Positions 1 through 10,590 of a DNA stretch of 64,000 nucleotides are shown one piece after another. Numbering within the stretch: the first letter of the stretch is position 1; each line of letters begins with the position of its first letter. Source of the stretch: Cloeon dipterum. Its lineage: Eukaryota > Arthropoda > Insecta > Ephemeroptera > Baetidae. Where the stretch lies: positions 29,133,883-29,197,882 of the forward strand of contig NC_088789.1 in NCBI RefSeq assembly GCF_949628265.1, read 5' to 3'. The position numbers and the translations under genes were made by a program. The notes under the pieces were generated by a model, which ran no database searches, had not been told where the DNA came from, and saw only the letters and a list, made by a program, of their open reading frames with translations.

Positions 1-690
1 AATCAATCTTTTCTGTCAAAACCGTTCATTAATTTCTATTTCATCAAGTAGCAGGTCTGATCAGTATGATGGTTAGCGAATCAGGCTCTTGAAATTCAAA
101 CATTTAGTAATTTTAATTTGAACCACGGACTTTTTGTATGCATTCCAAAATGGCCTGAATGAGTGTAAAATCCACAAAAACGAATTTCACTACAGTTAAT
201 CGTGTACTCTCGCACTGGTTATCATTTTTATATAATTGTTGACGACGTTTTTGAATAACATGAATGGATTTTGACCTAGAGTGAGAATAAACAAACAACA
301 TCTCTTAATGACTATAACGTCCTTTCATTCTATATGTTGTTTCGCCAATCATTGCGATGCTGCGGATTGTATATAAACTATACAGTAAAAATCGATTGAA
401 TTTAGTTTCATCACGCTAATGGTTTTAATTAAAACCAACATTTCTAGTTCCTTCTATCCAAAGTTAATTAAAAAAAATTATAAATGGCCTTGTATTCAAC
501 AATTCTTGCTGCATAGCGGCTATGAAGACGAATGAGGAACATTTTCTTTCGGCAGCCAATTAAAGACTGGTCCGAGACGGTATGAACTTTGTCCATATCC
601 TACGTTATCGAGATTTTAATAAAAAAGATTGACTCGAGCTATATGAATATTATGTTATTCCTTCTTGATAAAAACAAACTTGGTAAGAAA
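1..690. repeat. Non-coding left flank of tandem unit I
   Basis: I see no gene here. The whole stretch is a diverged copy of about 11391-12100, in the same order and orientation, so it marks the left part of a tandem unit whose next copy starts near 11391. A segment around 480-660 is also found at about 57200-57390. A copy of the dispersed upstream element lies inside it. Confidence 0.7.
155..400 (+). repeat. Dispersed upstream element, copy 1
   Basis: This copy has the recurring landmarks in order: GTGTAAAATCCACAAAAACG, an ACGTC-TTCA stretch, CCAATCATTGCGATGC and then an ATCGA stretch before a TTTAG end. It lies about 1.1 kb upstream of the AnkA1 pseudogene. Its nature (regulatory element, miniature transposon or RNA gene) is unknown. 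Confidence 0.55.
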
Positions 691-1324
691 TTTTCCTTTC
701 CCAGTGCCATGATCAAACAGCCCACGGCGAAAAAACAGTGCGCTTGAAGGCTCCTTTAATAGATTAATTTTAAAATAAAATCACTCTGTCAATGTTACAA
801 CTCCGTTTATTTATTTCGGTATTTGAAGCTCGTAAACGCCTGCTCAGGCACAATTGCTGACTTTGAGATTTGAATGCATGGTTCGGATATTTTTACATAA
901 ATCTTAAAAATGCTCTGCCGTGCATTTCCTTCCACTACATAGAAGAAAGGCACTTTAAAAAAATCTAAAATGTGTACTCATGAGGTCTTGGTCTACATAT
1001 AGAATCCAGGTTTGATGATATACTTTTTTAACTTAATATTTTAGGTATCTCATAATATGCAGCGGTGAAGTAACAAATAAATATTCCCGCATTATACAAA
1101 CACCGCAATTAAAAGCATAAACAATATTATCGATATTTTCCTCTATATAACATGCTCCGTGAACCTTTGATTTGTTTATTCCTCTTTTACACTTTTGTTG
1201 AATGGGTGTTTGTCAATAAATTCAAGATTGAAAGTTAAAAAATATGACCTCTGCTCCCTGCAGTCGGGCTTCTCTTTCCTTTAGTAAATCGATAGCTTTT
1301 TTGTGACTAGCTGGTTGACCCGAA

Positions 1325-1330
<6 letters not shown>
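690..1330 (+). promoter_or_regulatory. Shared ankyrin-gene 5' flank (AnkA1)
   Basis: About 600 bp that recur upstream of the AnkA and AnkB genes (8185-8800, 12110-12665, 17545-18155; truncated at 25250-25405). Landmarks are TTTCCCAGTGCCATGATCAA, TCGGTATTTGAAGCTCGTAA, AATGCTCTGCCGTGCATTTC and a final block containing TCGATAGC and GTGACTAGCTGGTTGACCCG. Sharing across two ankyrin subfamilies suggests it carries the promoter and a 5' UTR exon. That role is inferred. Confidence 0.5.

Positions 1331-1400
<70 letters not shown>
1329..1400. repeat. (GA)n microsatellite
   Basis: About 70 bp of AG dinucleotides with one interruption, about 90 bp upstream of the AnkA1 start codon. The paralogue AnkA2 has the same repeat in the same place (12669-12732), so it predates the duplication. 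It probably sits in a 5' UTR intron. Confidence 0.9.
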
Positions 1401-1486
1401 CTGTCGGAGCCATTGGTAGCAATAAAATTAAATATTCAAAACCTATGTAAGTCATAATATACACTTTTCTACAACTCTCGCAGAAA

Positions 1487-2060
1487 ATGAATTCATTCAC
1501 TGGTAAAAATGACATGGAACGTTTCGCCGAGAAGATATAAAGTTGGGCGCCACTCCATTGATGCTCGCGGCCAAAAACAAAGACCTGAAAAGCCGCCTGG
1601 CGCTCGTGGAAAAATGCCAAGACCCCAAAAAAACCACAGATTTGGGCCTATCATCGCTTCTTCACTTCGCTGCCGTGAATAAGAGGCACGGACTGGAAGT
1701 TATTTCGCACTTCCTGGGCCAAGGACTCGATTTATCAGAAGCAAAGGACGTAGACGGCGAGGAGCCAGTCCTTTACGCCATCAGGGCAGGAGATTTTAGC
1801 CTCGCCAGGAATATTTTGAGGCTTCAGAATGGGGAAGCAAACCTGTTGCTCTTCTTTGTTGCCCGAAACAATTTATCTATGGGTCAGCTCATGCAAGCAA
1901 TCGATCCTGAATTGATCAAACAACGGACGCAAAAGTCAATAATGCCCTCCACCTTGCGGCCAAATTTGCGGACCTGAAAATGTGTGGGTGGATCATCAAA
2001 CAAGGCGTCGACGTAATAAGAGATCTGAACGTTATAATTTCGTTTCATTTTCTTTTGTAG
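1487..2060 (+). pseudogene. AnkA1: frameshifted ankyrin-repeat gene copy
   Basis: This is a broken copy of AnkA2 (12825-13394). The ATG at 1487 follows a TCGCAG splice-acceptor-like site and opens MNSFTGKNDMERFAEKI, but a two-base insertion near 1535 puts a TAA at 1538-1540. The ankyrin frame resumes at about 1543 and runs through the LGATPLMLAAKN, LLHFAAVNKRHG and VLYAIRAGDFSLA repeats. A one-base deletion near 1921-1925 then breaks it again, where the paralogue continues EHQDAKGNNALHLAAEF. There is also a harmless three-base insertion near 1650. After the 3' end (about 2068) comes roughly 2.1 kb, including a long inverted repeat, that AnkA2 does not have. The copy should not make a full product; a short protein from an internal ATG at 1561 cannot be excluded. 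Confidence 0.85.
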
Positions 2061-2095
2061 TTATAATGTATTGAAAAAGTTCTTAAATTATATTT

Positions 2096-4055
2096 GAGCA
2101 GTTATTCGCGAGATTGGAGGTCAATTGGACGCGATTTTTCAGCGTAGAAATTTTTAGGTGGCAGTTATATTTGCTTAAAGTACTTGTTAATAGATGGTGA
2201 AATTCCAAATTTGAAGCTCGGGAATGGGGGCGTTCCCTATTTTTTCGGTATCTAAAAAATTCTCGAAAAACGAATTGTGTTAATGAAGTGTAAACTGCAA
2301 CTCTTGACTGAATTGTGGTATCACCTTGAAATTTTCACTGCCCAACCTAGTTTTTGATCCTGAACAACTTTTGCATTTACAAAAAATTCGCAGGTCAAAG
2401 GTCAAGGTCACCTTTTGCGACCTTTTTTGAAAATTCAAAATTAAGGGATGATAGCCCCCTACGATTTTTTTGGGGTTCAGGGCTGAAATGTAGCCCGTGA
2501 AATTCTGCACAAGCACACCAAGTTTCATAGGTGCAATCGCGATACTTTTGCTGCAATTCGAATTTGAAGTTTGAAAACCTGCTCGAGGCCGCTTGAACGC
2601 GCGTGCACTCAGAGCGGCGAGATCGCCTCTCGTTCTTCAAGTTGATTTTTTTCGCATTTCACTTGCTTAGAAACACCAATGGGGCCTAGGGTAGACCAAG
2701 GAAGGTCAAAATCGACCTTCAGGGTCTGTCCCTGACGTGACCCTGAGATCCGAAATATCGAAAATTTCCAATTTCATCGAACTTGGTGTCCTTTAATAGG
2801 TTTTCACCACCGTAGAGCTCAAATATACAGCCAAAACTGCCGAATGACAATCCTGAAACCGGGTCTTGAAATAATTGTGGTAGCCATTAATCCAGACGGT
2901 GTGAAATGGCCAAAATTTTGAAATTTTTAATTTATGAAAAGATAGTTCTATTTTGCACATATGAAGTATAATATGTGCTGATAATAAAGGATCTTATGCT
3001 TAATGCTATGAAAAAATGTTATTAAATGCAATAACAAATAATCTACTTTTAAAAACTAAAAAAAATTGTTTCCTTACTTTTCAAGTAAAAATTTTAAACA
3101 TGTAATTTATTTGTTATTGCTCTAAATAGATTTGTTAACTTTGTAAAAAAAACGATCGGTTTTTTTAAAACTCAATATAAACTTCGTGTGTACAAAACAG
3201 AAGAATCTTTTCATAAATTTCAGATTTCAAAATTTGACCATTTTTAACATATATGGAATTATGGCTAATACCACAATTATTTCAAGAACCGGTTTCAGGA
3301 TTGTCATTCGGCAGTTCTGGCTGTATATTTGAGCTCTACGGTGGTGAAAACCTATTAAAGGACACCAAGTTCGATGAAATTGGAAATTTTCGATATTTCG
3401 GATCTCAGGGTCACGTCAGGGACAGACCCTGAAGGTCGATTTTGACCTTCCTTGGTCTACCCTAGGCCCCATTGGTGTTTCTAAGCAAGTTAAATGCGAA
3501 AAAAATCAACTTGAAGAACGAGAGGTGAACTCGCTGCTCAAAGTCCACGCGCGGTAAAGCGGCCTCGAGCAGGTTTTCAAACTTCAAATTCGAATTGCAG
3601 CAAAAGTATCGCGATTGCACCTATGAAACTTGATGTGCTTGTGCAGAATTTCACGGGCTACATTTCAGCCCTGAACCCCAAAAAAATCGTAGGGGGCTAT
3701 CATCCCTTAATTTTGAATTTTCAAAAAAAGGTCGCAAAAGGTGACCTTGACCTTTGACCTGCGAATTTTTTGTAAATGCAAAAGTTGTTCAGGATCAAAA
3801 ACTAGGTTGGGCAGTGAAAATTTCAAGGTGATACCACAATGCAGTCAAGAGTTGCAGTTTACAATTCATTAACACAATTCGTTTTTCGGGAATTTTTTAG
3901 ATACCGAAAAAATAGGGAACGCCCCCATTCCCGAGCTTCAAATTTGGAATTTCACCATCTATTAACAAGTACTTTAAGCAAATATAACTGCCACCTAAAA
4001 ATTTCTACGCTGAAAAATCGCGTCCAATTGACCTCCAATCTCGCAAATAACTGCT
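2096..4055. mobile_element. Fold-back element with about 855 bp inverted arms
   Basis: The left arm (about 2096-2952) and right arm (about 3200-4055) are near-perfect reverse complements, for example GAGCAGTTATTCGCGAGATT on the left against the complement of AATCTCGCAAATAACTGCTC on the right. The spacer is about 250 bp and AT-rich. No transposase ORF is visible; the short ORFs are mirrored in both arms and look fortuitous. The paralogous unit has about 15 bp at the corresponding spot (after 13385), so this is an insertion of about 2.08 kb (roughly 2069-4145) just downstream of AnkA1. It is either a non-autonomous DNA transposon with very long terminal inverted repeats or a fold-back element. 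I could not define a clean target-site duplication. Confidence 0.85.
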
Positions 4056-4324
4056 CATTTAAATTTTTAATATGGTGTTGTAGCAAAATAGAAATGATTT
4101 TATTGGAAAAAATATTGGAAAGCTTTTATTGTAAACTGACTGACAGTGATAAAATAACGTCTTTCAACAGTCGCGACGAGGCCCACCATTATTAAGCTTT
4201 AATTTAGTTTCCCCAACAGTGGTATTCTAATTATAATACTTTTGTCTTTTTCACTTGTGAGTTAGAATTCTGTGCGGTTGCGGATTTGGTGCAAGAAACC
4301 ACACACAACAACCGATGTTTGTTT

Positions 4325-4475
4325 TAAGTCTACAATAATGAATTTTACCACAGTAAATCGTCCTTGTAATCTTTTAGGGACTTTTCTCTTTATGCAGACT
4401 GTTCCGCTAAACATTGCTAAAGAGCAGATTGCATAAGCGTGCAGTGAAAATTGATGGGTTTGTAGCTTATTTACA
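4325..4475 (+). repeat. Dispersed upstream element, copy 2
   Basis: Recognised by ACCACAGTAAATCGTCC, a TTTATGCAGACTGTTCCGC core, and then TTGCATAAGCG-CAGTGAAAATTGA. It lies about 0.9 kb upstream of Z1 in the same orientation. Confidence 0.6.
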
Positions 4476-4889
4476 TCAGATTTAATTTAAAATATTATTC
4501 TAGCACATATTGCATTAAAAAGAAGCTAAAATTATTTTCTATTTCTGGACTGTTTATCAATAAAGAAAGAATATCATGAATTTTTCTAAACTAATTTAAA
4601 CAGAGAAAATATTTGTATTTAAATCTGGACAATATATATACCAACTGGTCAAAGTTCAAGTCTTAATATGTTCTTTTCAAAATGATTTGAAATGTTTGTA
4701 ATTGTGCAACTTCTAACAAAATTTGATCTTACTTATAAATAAAATATAATTGAATGTCACTCGTTGTAATTTGAGACCACGTGGTTGACCGTAGAAGCCA
4801 CCGTCCGCTTGCGGACGCCATTCGAACGACTTCGTTGTCACTTCCAGGCAGAAGGACCGCGCAGAGGCTGCATCTTCATAGATCGGCAC

Positions 4890-4990
4890 TAATTTGCTCG
4901 CCGCGTCCAAGGGAACTTTTATAATCTTAAATGTTCCTTTGACATTGCTGCCCGCTAGAGCCTTGGGCGGCGAGAAAAAGGAAAAACTGC
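4890..4990 (-). pseudogene. Degenerate minus-strand exon-like block 1
   Basis: Read on the minus strand this gives GSSGQQCQRNI, a stop, then DYKSSLGRGEQISADL. It matches the consensus QQCQRHI.DYKSSL.RGE of seven other blocks in the window. The stop codon makes this copy non-functional. The family is not recognised. Confidence 0.35.
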
Positions 4991-5228
4991 TGATTATAGG
5001 GTCTTTTAAAAGAATCCTCAAATGACTCGAGCCAATTGAGATTATTTTGTTTTCAGTGTAACAGATTTGATTATTTATTCCACTCACTTGATCTACATAT
5101 TCAAAAGGATTTAAAGAATTTATTAGATTATGCAAAAACAGTGCTTTTTATAGCTAATTATAGTTAATATACTATTAAAAATACGGTTAAATCTGGTTGG
5201 TTGCATATCTAGTCAATCTACTTTCCTT

Positions 5229-5337
5229 CACATAGATGGCGCAATTAATTTCTAACTAACCCACCTTTGGAGCGGCGCTGCGATCGCCTAGCCACCTTTC
5301 TTGAACCTTCTAATCAGGTTCAGGTGGTCTGTCTGAG
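5229..5337 (+). promoter_or_regulatory. Conserved Z-family proximal promoter, Z1
   Basis: This block of about 110 bp is repeated almost unchanged ahead of all eight zinc-finger genes. It contains AGATGGCGC (5234-5242), CTAACTAACCCACCTTTG, GCGGCGCTGCGATCGCCTAG and the pair GAACCTT/AGGTTCAGGTGGTCTGTCTG just before the ATG. The conservation and fixed spacing argue for core promoter plus 5' UTR. AGATGGCGC fits the AGRKGGCGC core of insect CTCF sites, which is inference only. Confidence 0.65.
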
Positions 5338-6910
5338 ATGTCGTTTCAAAAGGCGCTGTGCTTGATTTGCGAGCTTCCGACGGCGGACGGCGCTGTCCTC
5401 GCTGTCCACGTTGACAAGGAAAAACTGCAAACTTGGTTTCTGAACGTCAGCGGACACGAGTTGGCAGAGGAAATCGAGGACGAGGACAAAATTTGCTACT
5501 TTTGCGCCTGGCAAGCCGAGTGAGATTCTCTCACGAATTTAGGAATTTCTATTATTTATTTATTTATGGAATTTTCTCCTCAGGTTTCTTTGGAAATTCA
5601 ATGGAATGTCAGACGAGGGTTTGGTTTGGTGGAATTTGGATTTGGACGACGCAGCAAAAGAGCTGCGGAAGCATTACTTCGGTAAAAATTAAATTTATTT
5701 AATGTTTTTTTTTCCAACAACTATGTTTACAGAGGGAAATGTTGAGCAATGCTGGGTGCCACTGGAAGAAGTTGATCTGCCCGAAAGTGAAGAAGATGAA
5801 ACCGAAGAGGATGGGGAAGAATTGGAATCTGAGACACAATGCAATATTCCTTCAGAAAAGAAAAAATGTCTCTACTGTGGTAAACTACATTCATACTCGC
5901 GCGATTTGTCAAAGCATGTAAAGCAATCACACAAAGAAGCTATCAGATGTGAAAACCATAATTGTGCCACATATTTTCACACAATCGAGGAAAGGGAAAA
6001 ACACAGTGCACAATTGCATGAAACGCCGAAAGAACAGAAAATATTCAAATGTCATTTTTGCTGCAAGGAATTTATTGGAAATTGTAATTTCAACCATCAT
6101 GTTCGTCGTGTCCATGGTGAATTTCCAGTCAAGTGCACTTTTCGTGGATGCGTCTCGTTTTTCAAAACTGATATCGAAATGAGGGCTCACTTTGACTCTC
6201 TTCACAAAACTGATGGTGCAAAACTGATTGATTGTGAATATTGCGAACACAAGTTCTGTAATAAATACGTTTTACATAGCCATATTGCCAGAAAACACAC
6301 GAAAAAAACACTAAAATGTGATGATTGCGGCAAAATGTTCTCAAGCAATTCAGATTTATCCAAGCACGTGAAAAGAGTGCACACACTTAAGCGCTGCCGA
6401 ATTTGTAAATTAGATGTTTCGGCCGATTATTACACTAAACACATTAGAAAGTTGACATGTATTCGCTGTAAAAACAAATTTGAATGTTCAGGTTTGTACC
6501 AATCGCACCTGAAAAAGTGCAGAGAAACTTTGTTCAAATGTTCCAAGTGTCCAAAGAGCTTTCAAAAGTCTTCCTTGCTTGTTTACCACATGAAAAGAAA
6601 ACACGGAAGTCGCGAATGGCGTGGCTTGAAGCACAAAGCCCTCGGATTCAAGTGTGAACCCTGCAAAAGGTACTACAAAAGTGCGAAACTCTTGAAACAG
6701 CATTCTAACAGAATGCACAATCAAGCCAAATTGAAGCATTGTGCCCACTGCCCAAAGAGTTTCCTTTTCACTACTAATTTGATTAACCATCTCGCTAAGA
6801 AACACAATTTGTTTGCGCTTGAATTTGAATGTGATAAATGCAAAAAATTGTTCATCTCCATGAGTTATCTTCGCAAGCATATCAAGTCTACTCATTTGAA
6901 ATACATTTGA
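5338..6910 (+). CDS. Z1: ZAD-C2H2 zinc-finger protein
   Basis: Predicted exons are 5338-5519, 5584-5681 and 5733-6910, giving 485 residues; both introns are GT-AG (64 and 51 bp). Residues 1-93 form a ZAD-like domain with C8, C11, C53 and C56 (C-x2-C-x41-C-x2-C), split by intron 1. An acidic linker follows (LPESEEDETEEDGEE), then 12 fingers from C139 to near the C-terminus. Fingers 2 and 4 are C-x4-C types; fingers 7-8 are Cys-ending and appear to share a cysteine (CRIC...HIRKLTCIRC). ZADs of insect factors dimerise and the finger array should bind DNA, so a nuclear transcriptional or chromatin role is likely. The start is the first ATG after the conserved promoter block. The poly(A) signal is at 7070-7075. 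Z1 is nearly identical to Z3. The family call is firm; target genes are unknown. Confidence 0.9.
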
Positions 6911-8184
6911 ATTAAATTTTAAATCAACGCTTTCACTCAAATTGAGAAAATATTTACAAAATATTCATATGTGCTCTCTCTTTTATTCATCTCTGAAGTA
7001 TCGAAATTCAGTAAATTACAATGAAATTTGCTCACATATTTTTTGATGTTGATGTTATACTACAAAGTCAATAAAATCATTTAATTGTTAAAACCGTAAA
7101 CTAAATTATTTTTACTCTCTAGATTACACTCTACTTTCTGAACAAACCTCAAATCACTGATATTCCCATTTTTATTTATAAAAATGAGATAAAAAGTAAT
7201 TTTTACTAATAGACATTCTTCTCTGTTATTCATTTTAAAGTGAAAATAATAAATTTGTAATAAATATGACCTATTTCCACGTCAGTAGTTTTTGTGGGAC
7301 ATGATATTAGCTCAACAAACGAATTATAGAAGCTAATTACAAAAGAACAAAGAATTTGCGAGAAGGTGGAATTATGGATCACCAATAATTTATCTAAATA
7401 TCTTCTTCCTCATGCGATATTCTTCTTACGTAGATGAACGCGTTAAATTGACCCACGCGTCTCCTAAGTTGGCCAGCCAACAAGTGGATAGATTCACAGG
7501 ACGCAAAATCTTTTTCGAAATAGGACAGAAAAAATTGCAGAGCGGTGAATTCTATCTCAAATTGGTCAATTATTTTAGGTTTTTTGCCCTTGCATTGTAG
7601 AAGGTCTCTACGCCAAATATATTAGGTAACTAGATAATTGACGGTGTGTAAAACTACAAATTATGAATTCTCTTTGATTTTTTTAGCCGATAGTGGGTAG
7701 TTTTTGTAAATCTGATGCTTAGAACCCGAGACTAGGAATTGCAAATGTATCGGAATTTGAAAAATTCCTTTTTTCTCGAGCTCTGAAGTGGAATTTGCGG
7801 AATTTGTAGGTACCAAAATCATCATTATTGAATTTTCTTCATGGTTCACATACTTATCATGCGATGAGACAACTTTGAACATCATGTACGAAATACATCA
7901 TGTTTTTTTATTTTAAATTATCTGATCTTTCCTTTTTGACATAATTTTAAAAGTTTTTGCTACTGCAAACTTGCTGCTGGAAATAGAAATAGATGAAAGT
8001 CGGATAAGGCAGGTTGCGCTCGCTGCAGCTTGTCTCATCCTTAAGGGTATGCAACACGCATCGAGGCGGTGATAAATCATCAGCCACGCTCATTGTCACA
8101 CACACTGGTCGATCCCGAAAATTCCAGAAACGCTCTGGTTTTAGAATATTGAAAGTAAAAATGCAGAAATTATCCTTTCCCAGT
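6911..8184. other. Intergenic region between Z1 and AnkB1
   Basis: This contains the Z1 3' UTR (AATAAA at 7070) and AT-rich sequence conserved at 16220-17545 and 23983-25250. The three copies keep order and orientation, which is expected of the tandem unit. Short ORFs here are not preserved between copies and I call none of them. Confidence 0.6.
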
Positions 8185-8800
8185 GCCATGATCAAACTGC
8201 CGACGGCGAAAAAGAAGTGCTTTTGAAGGCTCCTTTAATAGATTAATTTTAAAATAAAATTACCCTGTTAACGTTACAACTCTGTTTATTTGTTTCGGTA
8301 TTTGAAGCTCGTAACCCCATACTCAGGCACAATTGCTGACTTTGAGATTTGAATGCATGGTTGGGATATTTTTATACAAATCTTAAAAATGCTCTACCGT
8401 GCATTTCCTGCCACTTGGGAGAGTGACACTTTTAAAAAATCCTAAAATGTGCTTTATGCGCAGAGGTCTTGGTCCTCATGTAATTTAAATTTATTAGTGT
8501 TCAATATAAGTTATTTTTTTAATTTTGATGAGATATCTAAATATCCAGTGTTGTAAAAAATAAATATTTGCGCTTAAAAGCAGCACCACAAAAACAAACA
8601 AACATTTTTTCCGCTTCAAGCTCCGTGGCAATTTCGCTGCTTTGATTTGTTTGTTACTCTATAACACTTTTCTTTAGTGTGTGTTTGTTTAATTCAAGTT
8701 TCAAAGTTCACAAACAAGGCGTCCGTCCTCCTGGCAGTCGGTATTTTCTTTCTTTAGTTATTCGATAGCCTTGTGATTAGCTGGTTGTCCCGACACGCAA
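8185..8800 (+). promoter_or_regulatory. Shared ankyrin-gene 5' flank (AnkB1)
   Basis: This is a homologue of 690-1330, containing TTTCCCAGTGCCATGATCAA just before it, TCGGTATTTGAAGCTCGTAA and CTCTACCGTGCATTTCCTGC. A TATA-like CTCTATAACA lies near 8660; AnkB2 has CTCTATAAAA at the equivalent place. A 5' UTR intron is likely between this block and the ATG, because a long T tract and CCACCCAG acceptor-like site precede it. Confidence 0.5.
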
Positions 8801-8901
8801 TATACCACAGCTACTCGAACAGCTCTCTCAATATTTATTGCTGTTTTTTTTTTTTTTTTTTTTGTTACGGAGATCTTACAATTCCACCCAGTGCAAGTAA
8901 A

Positions 8902-10590
8902 ATGGCTACAAACAAGAAGAACGAGCAGGGTCTAACCCCCTTGATGATCGCAGCCAGGGACGAAAACCTCGAGGCGTGCATTGCCCTTCTGCAACAAGGA
9001 GCCGATGTCCATGCAGAGACAGAGTCCGGCGAGACGATTCTGCACTTTGCGGCGCAGAACAAACGACACGGACATGAAATTGCGTGGCTGCTGGTTCACA
9101 AACACAAACTGGATGCCACGAAGAAAGACGTCAAAGGAAATGAAGCCATCATTTACGGAATCAGGAATGAAAACTTCAGGTTTGCCCACGAATTGTTCCG
9201 CTTGCGCAAATGTGAGGCGATCAACCTTTTCCATTTATTTATATCGCTGAATCGGTCCGACGTCGCACTTTTGGTCCACGCGTGGAACCCCCTGCTCATT
9301 AGAGAGGTGGATGGGTACGGGAGGAATGCCCTACATCTTGCCGCCGAATTTGCTGACCTCAGAGTGTGCCAATTGATGGTTGGGATGGGGATCGATGCCG
9401 CTTCCAATTCTTATTTCGGGACAGCCTTGCACCGCGCCCCCCTGAATAAAAACCACGGCATTGACATAATTCGGTATTTAGTCTGCATGAAGCTCGACCT
9501 CAACGGAAATTCACCGGGTAAATTTTTGCCACTCCATTCCGCCTTTGCCGCCGGTCATCTCGAAATTGCAAAAGAAATGCTGAAACTTGGTGCTCGTTTG
9601 GACAATAATTCAAACAACTATCTCTTCTATACGATTTCCGTGAACAATCTGACAAGTTCCCAGTTTATTCACGATCAGAACGACCAACTTGTAATGCGCA
9701 TGGATCGCGACGGCCGCACAGCTCTGCACATAGCAGCAGAATTTGCCGATGCGGAAATGTTTAAGTGGATTTTGAGTACCGGAATTGGCTCACAGTGTTT
9801 TCTCGACAAGTGGAAATTCTCGATTCTCCACCACGTAGCTTTTAACAGGCAGTTCGGGTCGCAACTCGTGCGGCTATTTAGCACCATTGGAGTTGACCTG
9901 AACTGCACAAATAATGATAATAAAACGCCACTTTTTTACGCGCTGAGGGCGAAAAACCTGGACGTGGCGCAGGAGTTGCTGAACCACGGCGCCTCTTTAA
10001 ACCATGAAAAACAAGATTTTAATCTGCTCCAGCTGTGCGTTATGAACAATTATCTCGAAGGCGCCAAATTCGTGCACTCCAAAGACCCAGAACTTGTGCG
10101 GAAACTCAGTGTGGGAGGCAAAAACTCGCTCCATCTCGCAGCCTCGTTCGCGGATTTGAAAATGTGTCACTGGATCGTAGGACTGAATTTCGACGCAAGG
10201 GGCAAGAGTGAAGCAGATGGCAACACTGTGCTTCACTTCGCTGCATTTAATTTAAACCATGGTGCGAGTTTAGTTAGATTTTTTATTTCAATGGGCGTGA
10301 ATGTGCATGAAAGAAACTGTGCCTCGCAGACAGCGCTTCAGGCTGCCCTTCTGCAAAAGAATCACAGGTTCGCCGAGGAATTGCTGTGTGCTGGTGCTTG
10401 TCAGTTCAAGGCGATTTTCGATTCTGTTAGCATTGAAGAGCTGAAGAAAATCCTAACCAATGGTCAGTCTGGTGCTTTGGTTGTGGACAATGCAGTGAAA
10501 AAGCAGTCTCGACAAACTCAGAGAAGGGGTGGTGTTCGTAAAAGCTGTACGCGAAAACCACGGGCTTATTTTTGTACTAAAAGAAAGTAG
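8902..10590 (+). CDS. AnkB1: ankyrin-repeat protein, 562 residues
   Basis: A single coding exon. The chosen ATG (8902) follows CACCCAG|TGCAAGTAAA and is kept in AnkB2; upstream in-frame codons run through a poly-T tract and were not used. The protein is nearly all ankyrin repeats, about 15 in number. They form a higher-order unit of four repeats (about 130-135 residues) starting at G10, G140, G271 and G406. Within a unit repeat 1 carries ALHLAAEFADL, repeat 2 carries an N..HG motif (QNKRHG, NKNHG, NRQFG, NLNHG), repeat 3 an A..L.G pattern, and repeat 4 a degenerate F.H form. A basic tail (RRGGVRKSCTRKPR) ends it. No signal peptide, membrane segment or partner domain is seen, so it is probably an intracellular scaffold or adaptor. 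AATAAA lies at 10796. Confidence 0.88.
   Translation: MATNKKNEQGLTPLMIAARDENLEACIALLQQGADVHAETESGETILHFAAQNKRHGHEIAWLLVHKHKLDATKKDVKGNEAIIYGIRNENFRFAHELFRLRKCEAINLFHLFISLNRSDVALLVHAWNPLLIREVDGYGRNALHLAAEFADLRVCQLMVGMGIDAASNSYFGTALHRAPLNKNHGIDIIRYLVCMKLDLNGNSPGKFLPLHSAFAAGHLEIAKEMLKLGARLDNNSNNYLFYTISVNNLTSSQFIHDQNDQLVMRMDRDGRTALHIAAEFADAEMFKWILSTGIGSQCFLDKWKFSILHHVAFNRQFGSQLVRLFSTIGVDLNCTNNDNKTPLFYALRAKNLDVAQELLNHGASLNHEKQDFNLLQLCVMNNYLEGAKFVHSKDPELVRKLSVGGKNSLHLAASFADLKMCHWIVGLNFDARGKSEADGNTVLHFAAFNLNHGASLVRFFISMGVNVHERNCASQTALQAALLQKNHRFAEELLCAGACQFKAIFDSVSIEELKKILTNGQSGALVVDNAVKKQSRQTQRRGGVRKSCTRKPRAYFCTKRK

Larger units (their letters stand above)
4146..5228. other. Intergenic region between AnkA1 and Z1
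   Basis: Sequence here matches 13385-14540 closely. It holds a dispersed-element copy (4325-4475) and a degenerate minus-strand exon-like block (4890-4990). I see no intact gene. Confidence 0.6.

Noticed and set aside
2280..4195. Short ORFs within the 2 kb inverted repeat as a transposase
   Set aside because: They are short, mirrored in both arms and without recognisable motifs.
8773..8901. N-terminal extension of AnkB1 (43 codons with a run of Phe) as a signal or membrane anchor
   Set aside because: It is encoded by a T tract of about 22 bases that looks like the polypyrimidine tract of a 5' UTR intron, followed by CACCCAG. AnkA and AnkC have no such extension. The in-frame link in both AnkB copies is probably chance.
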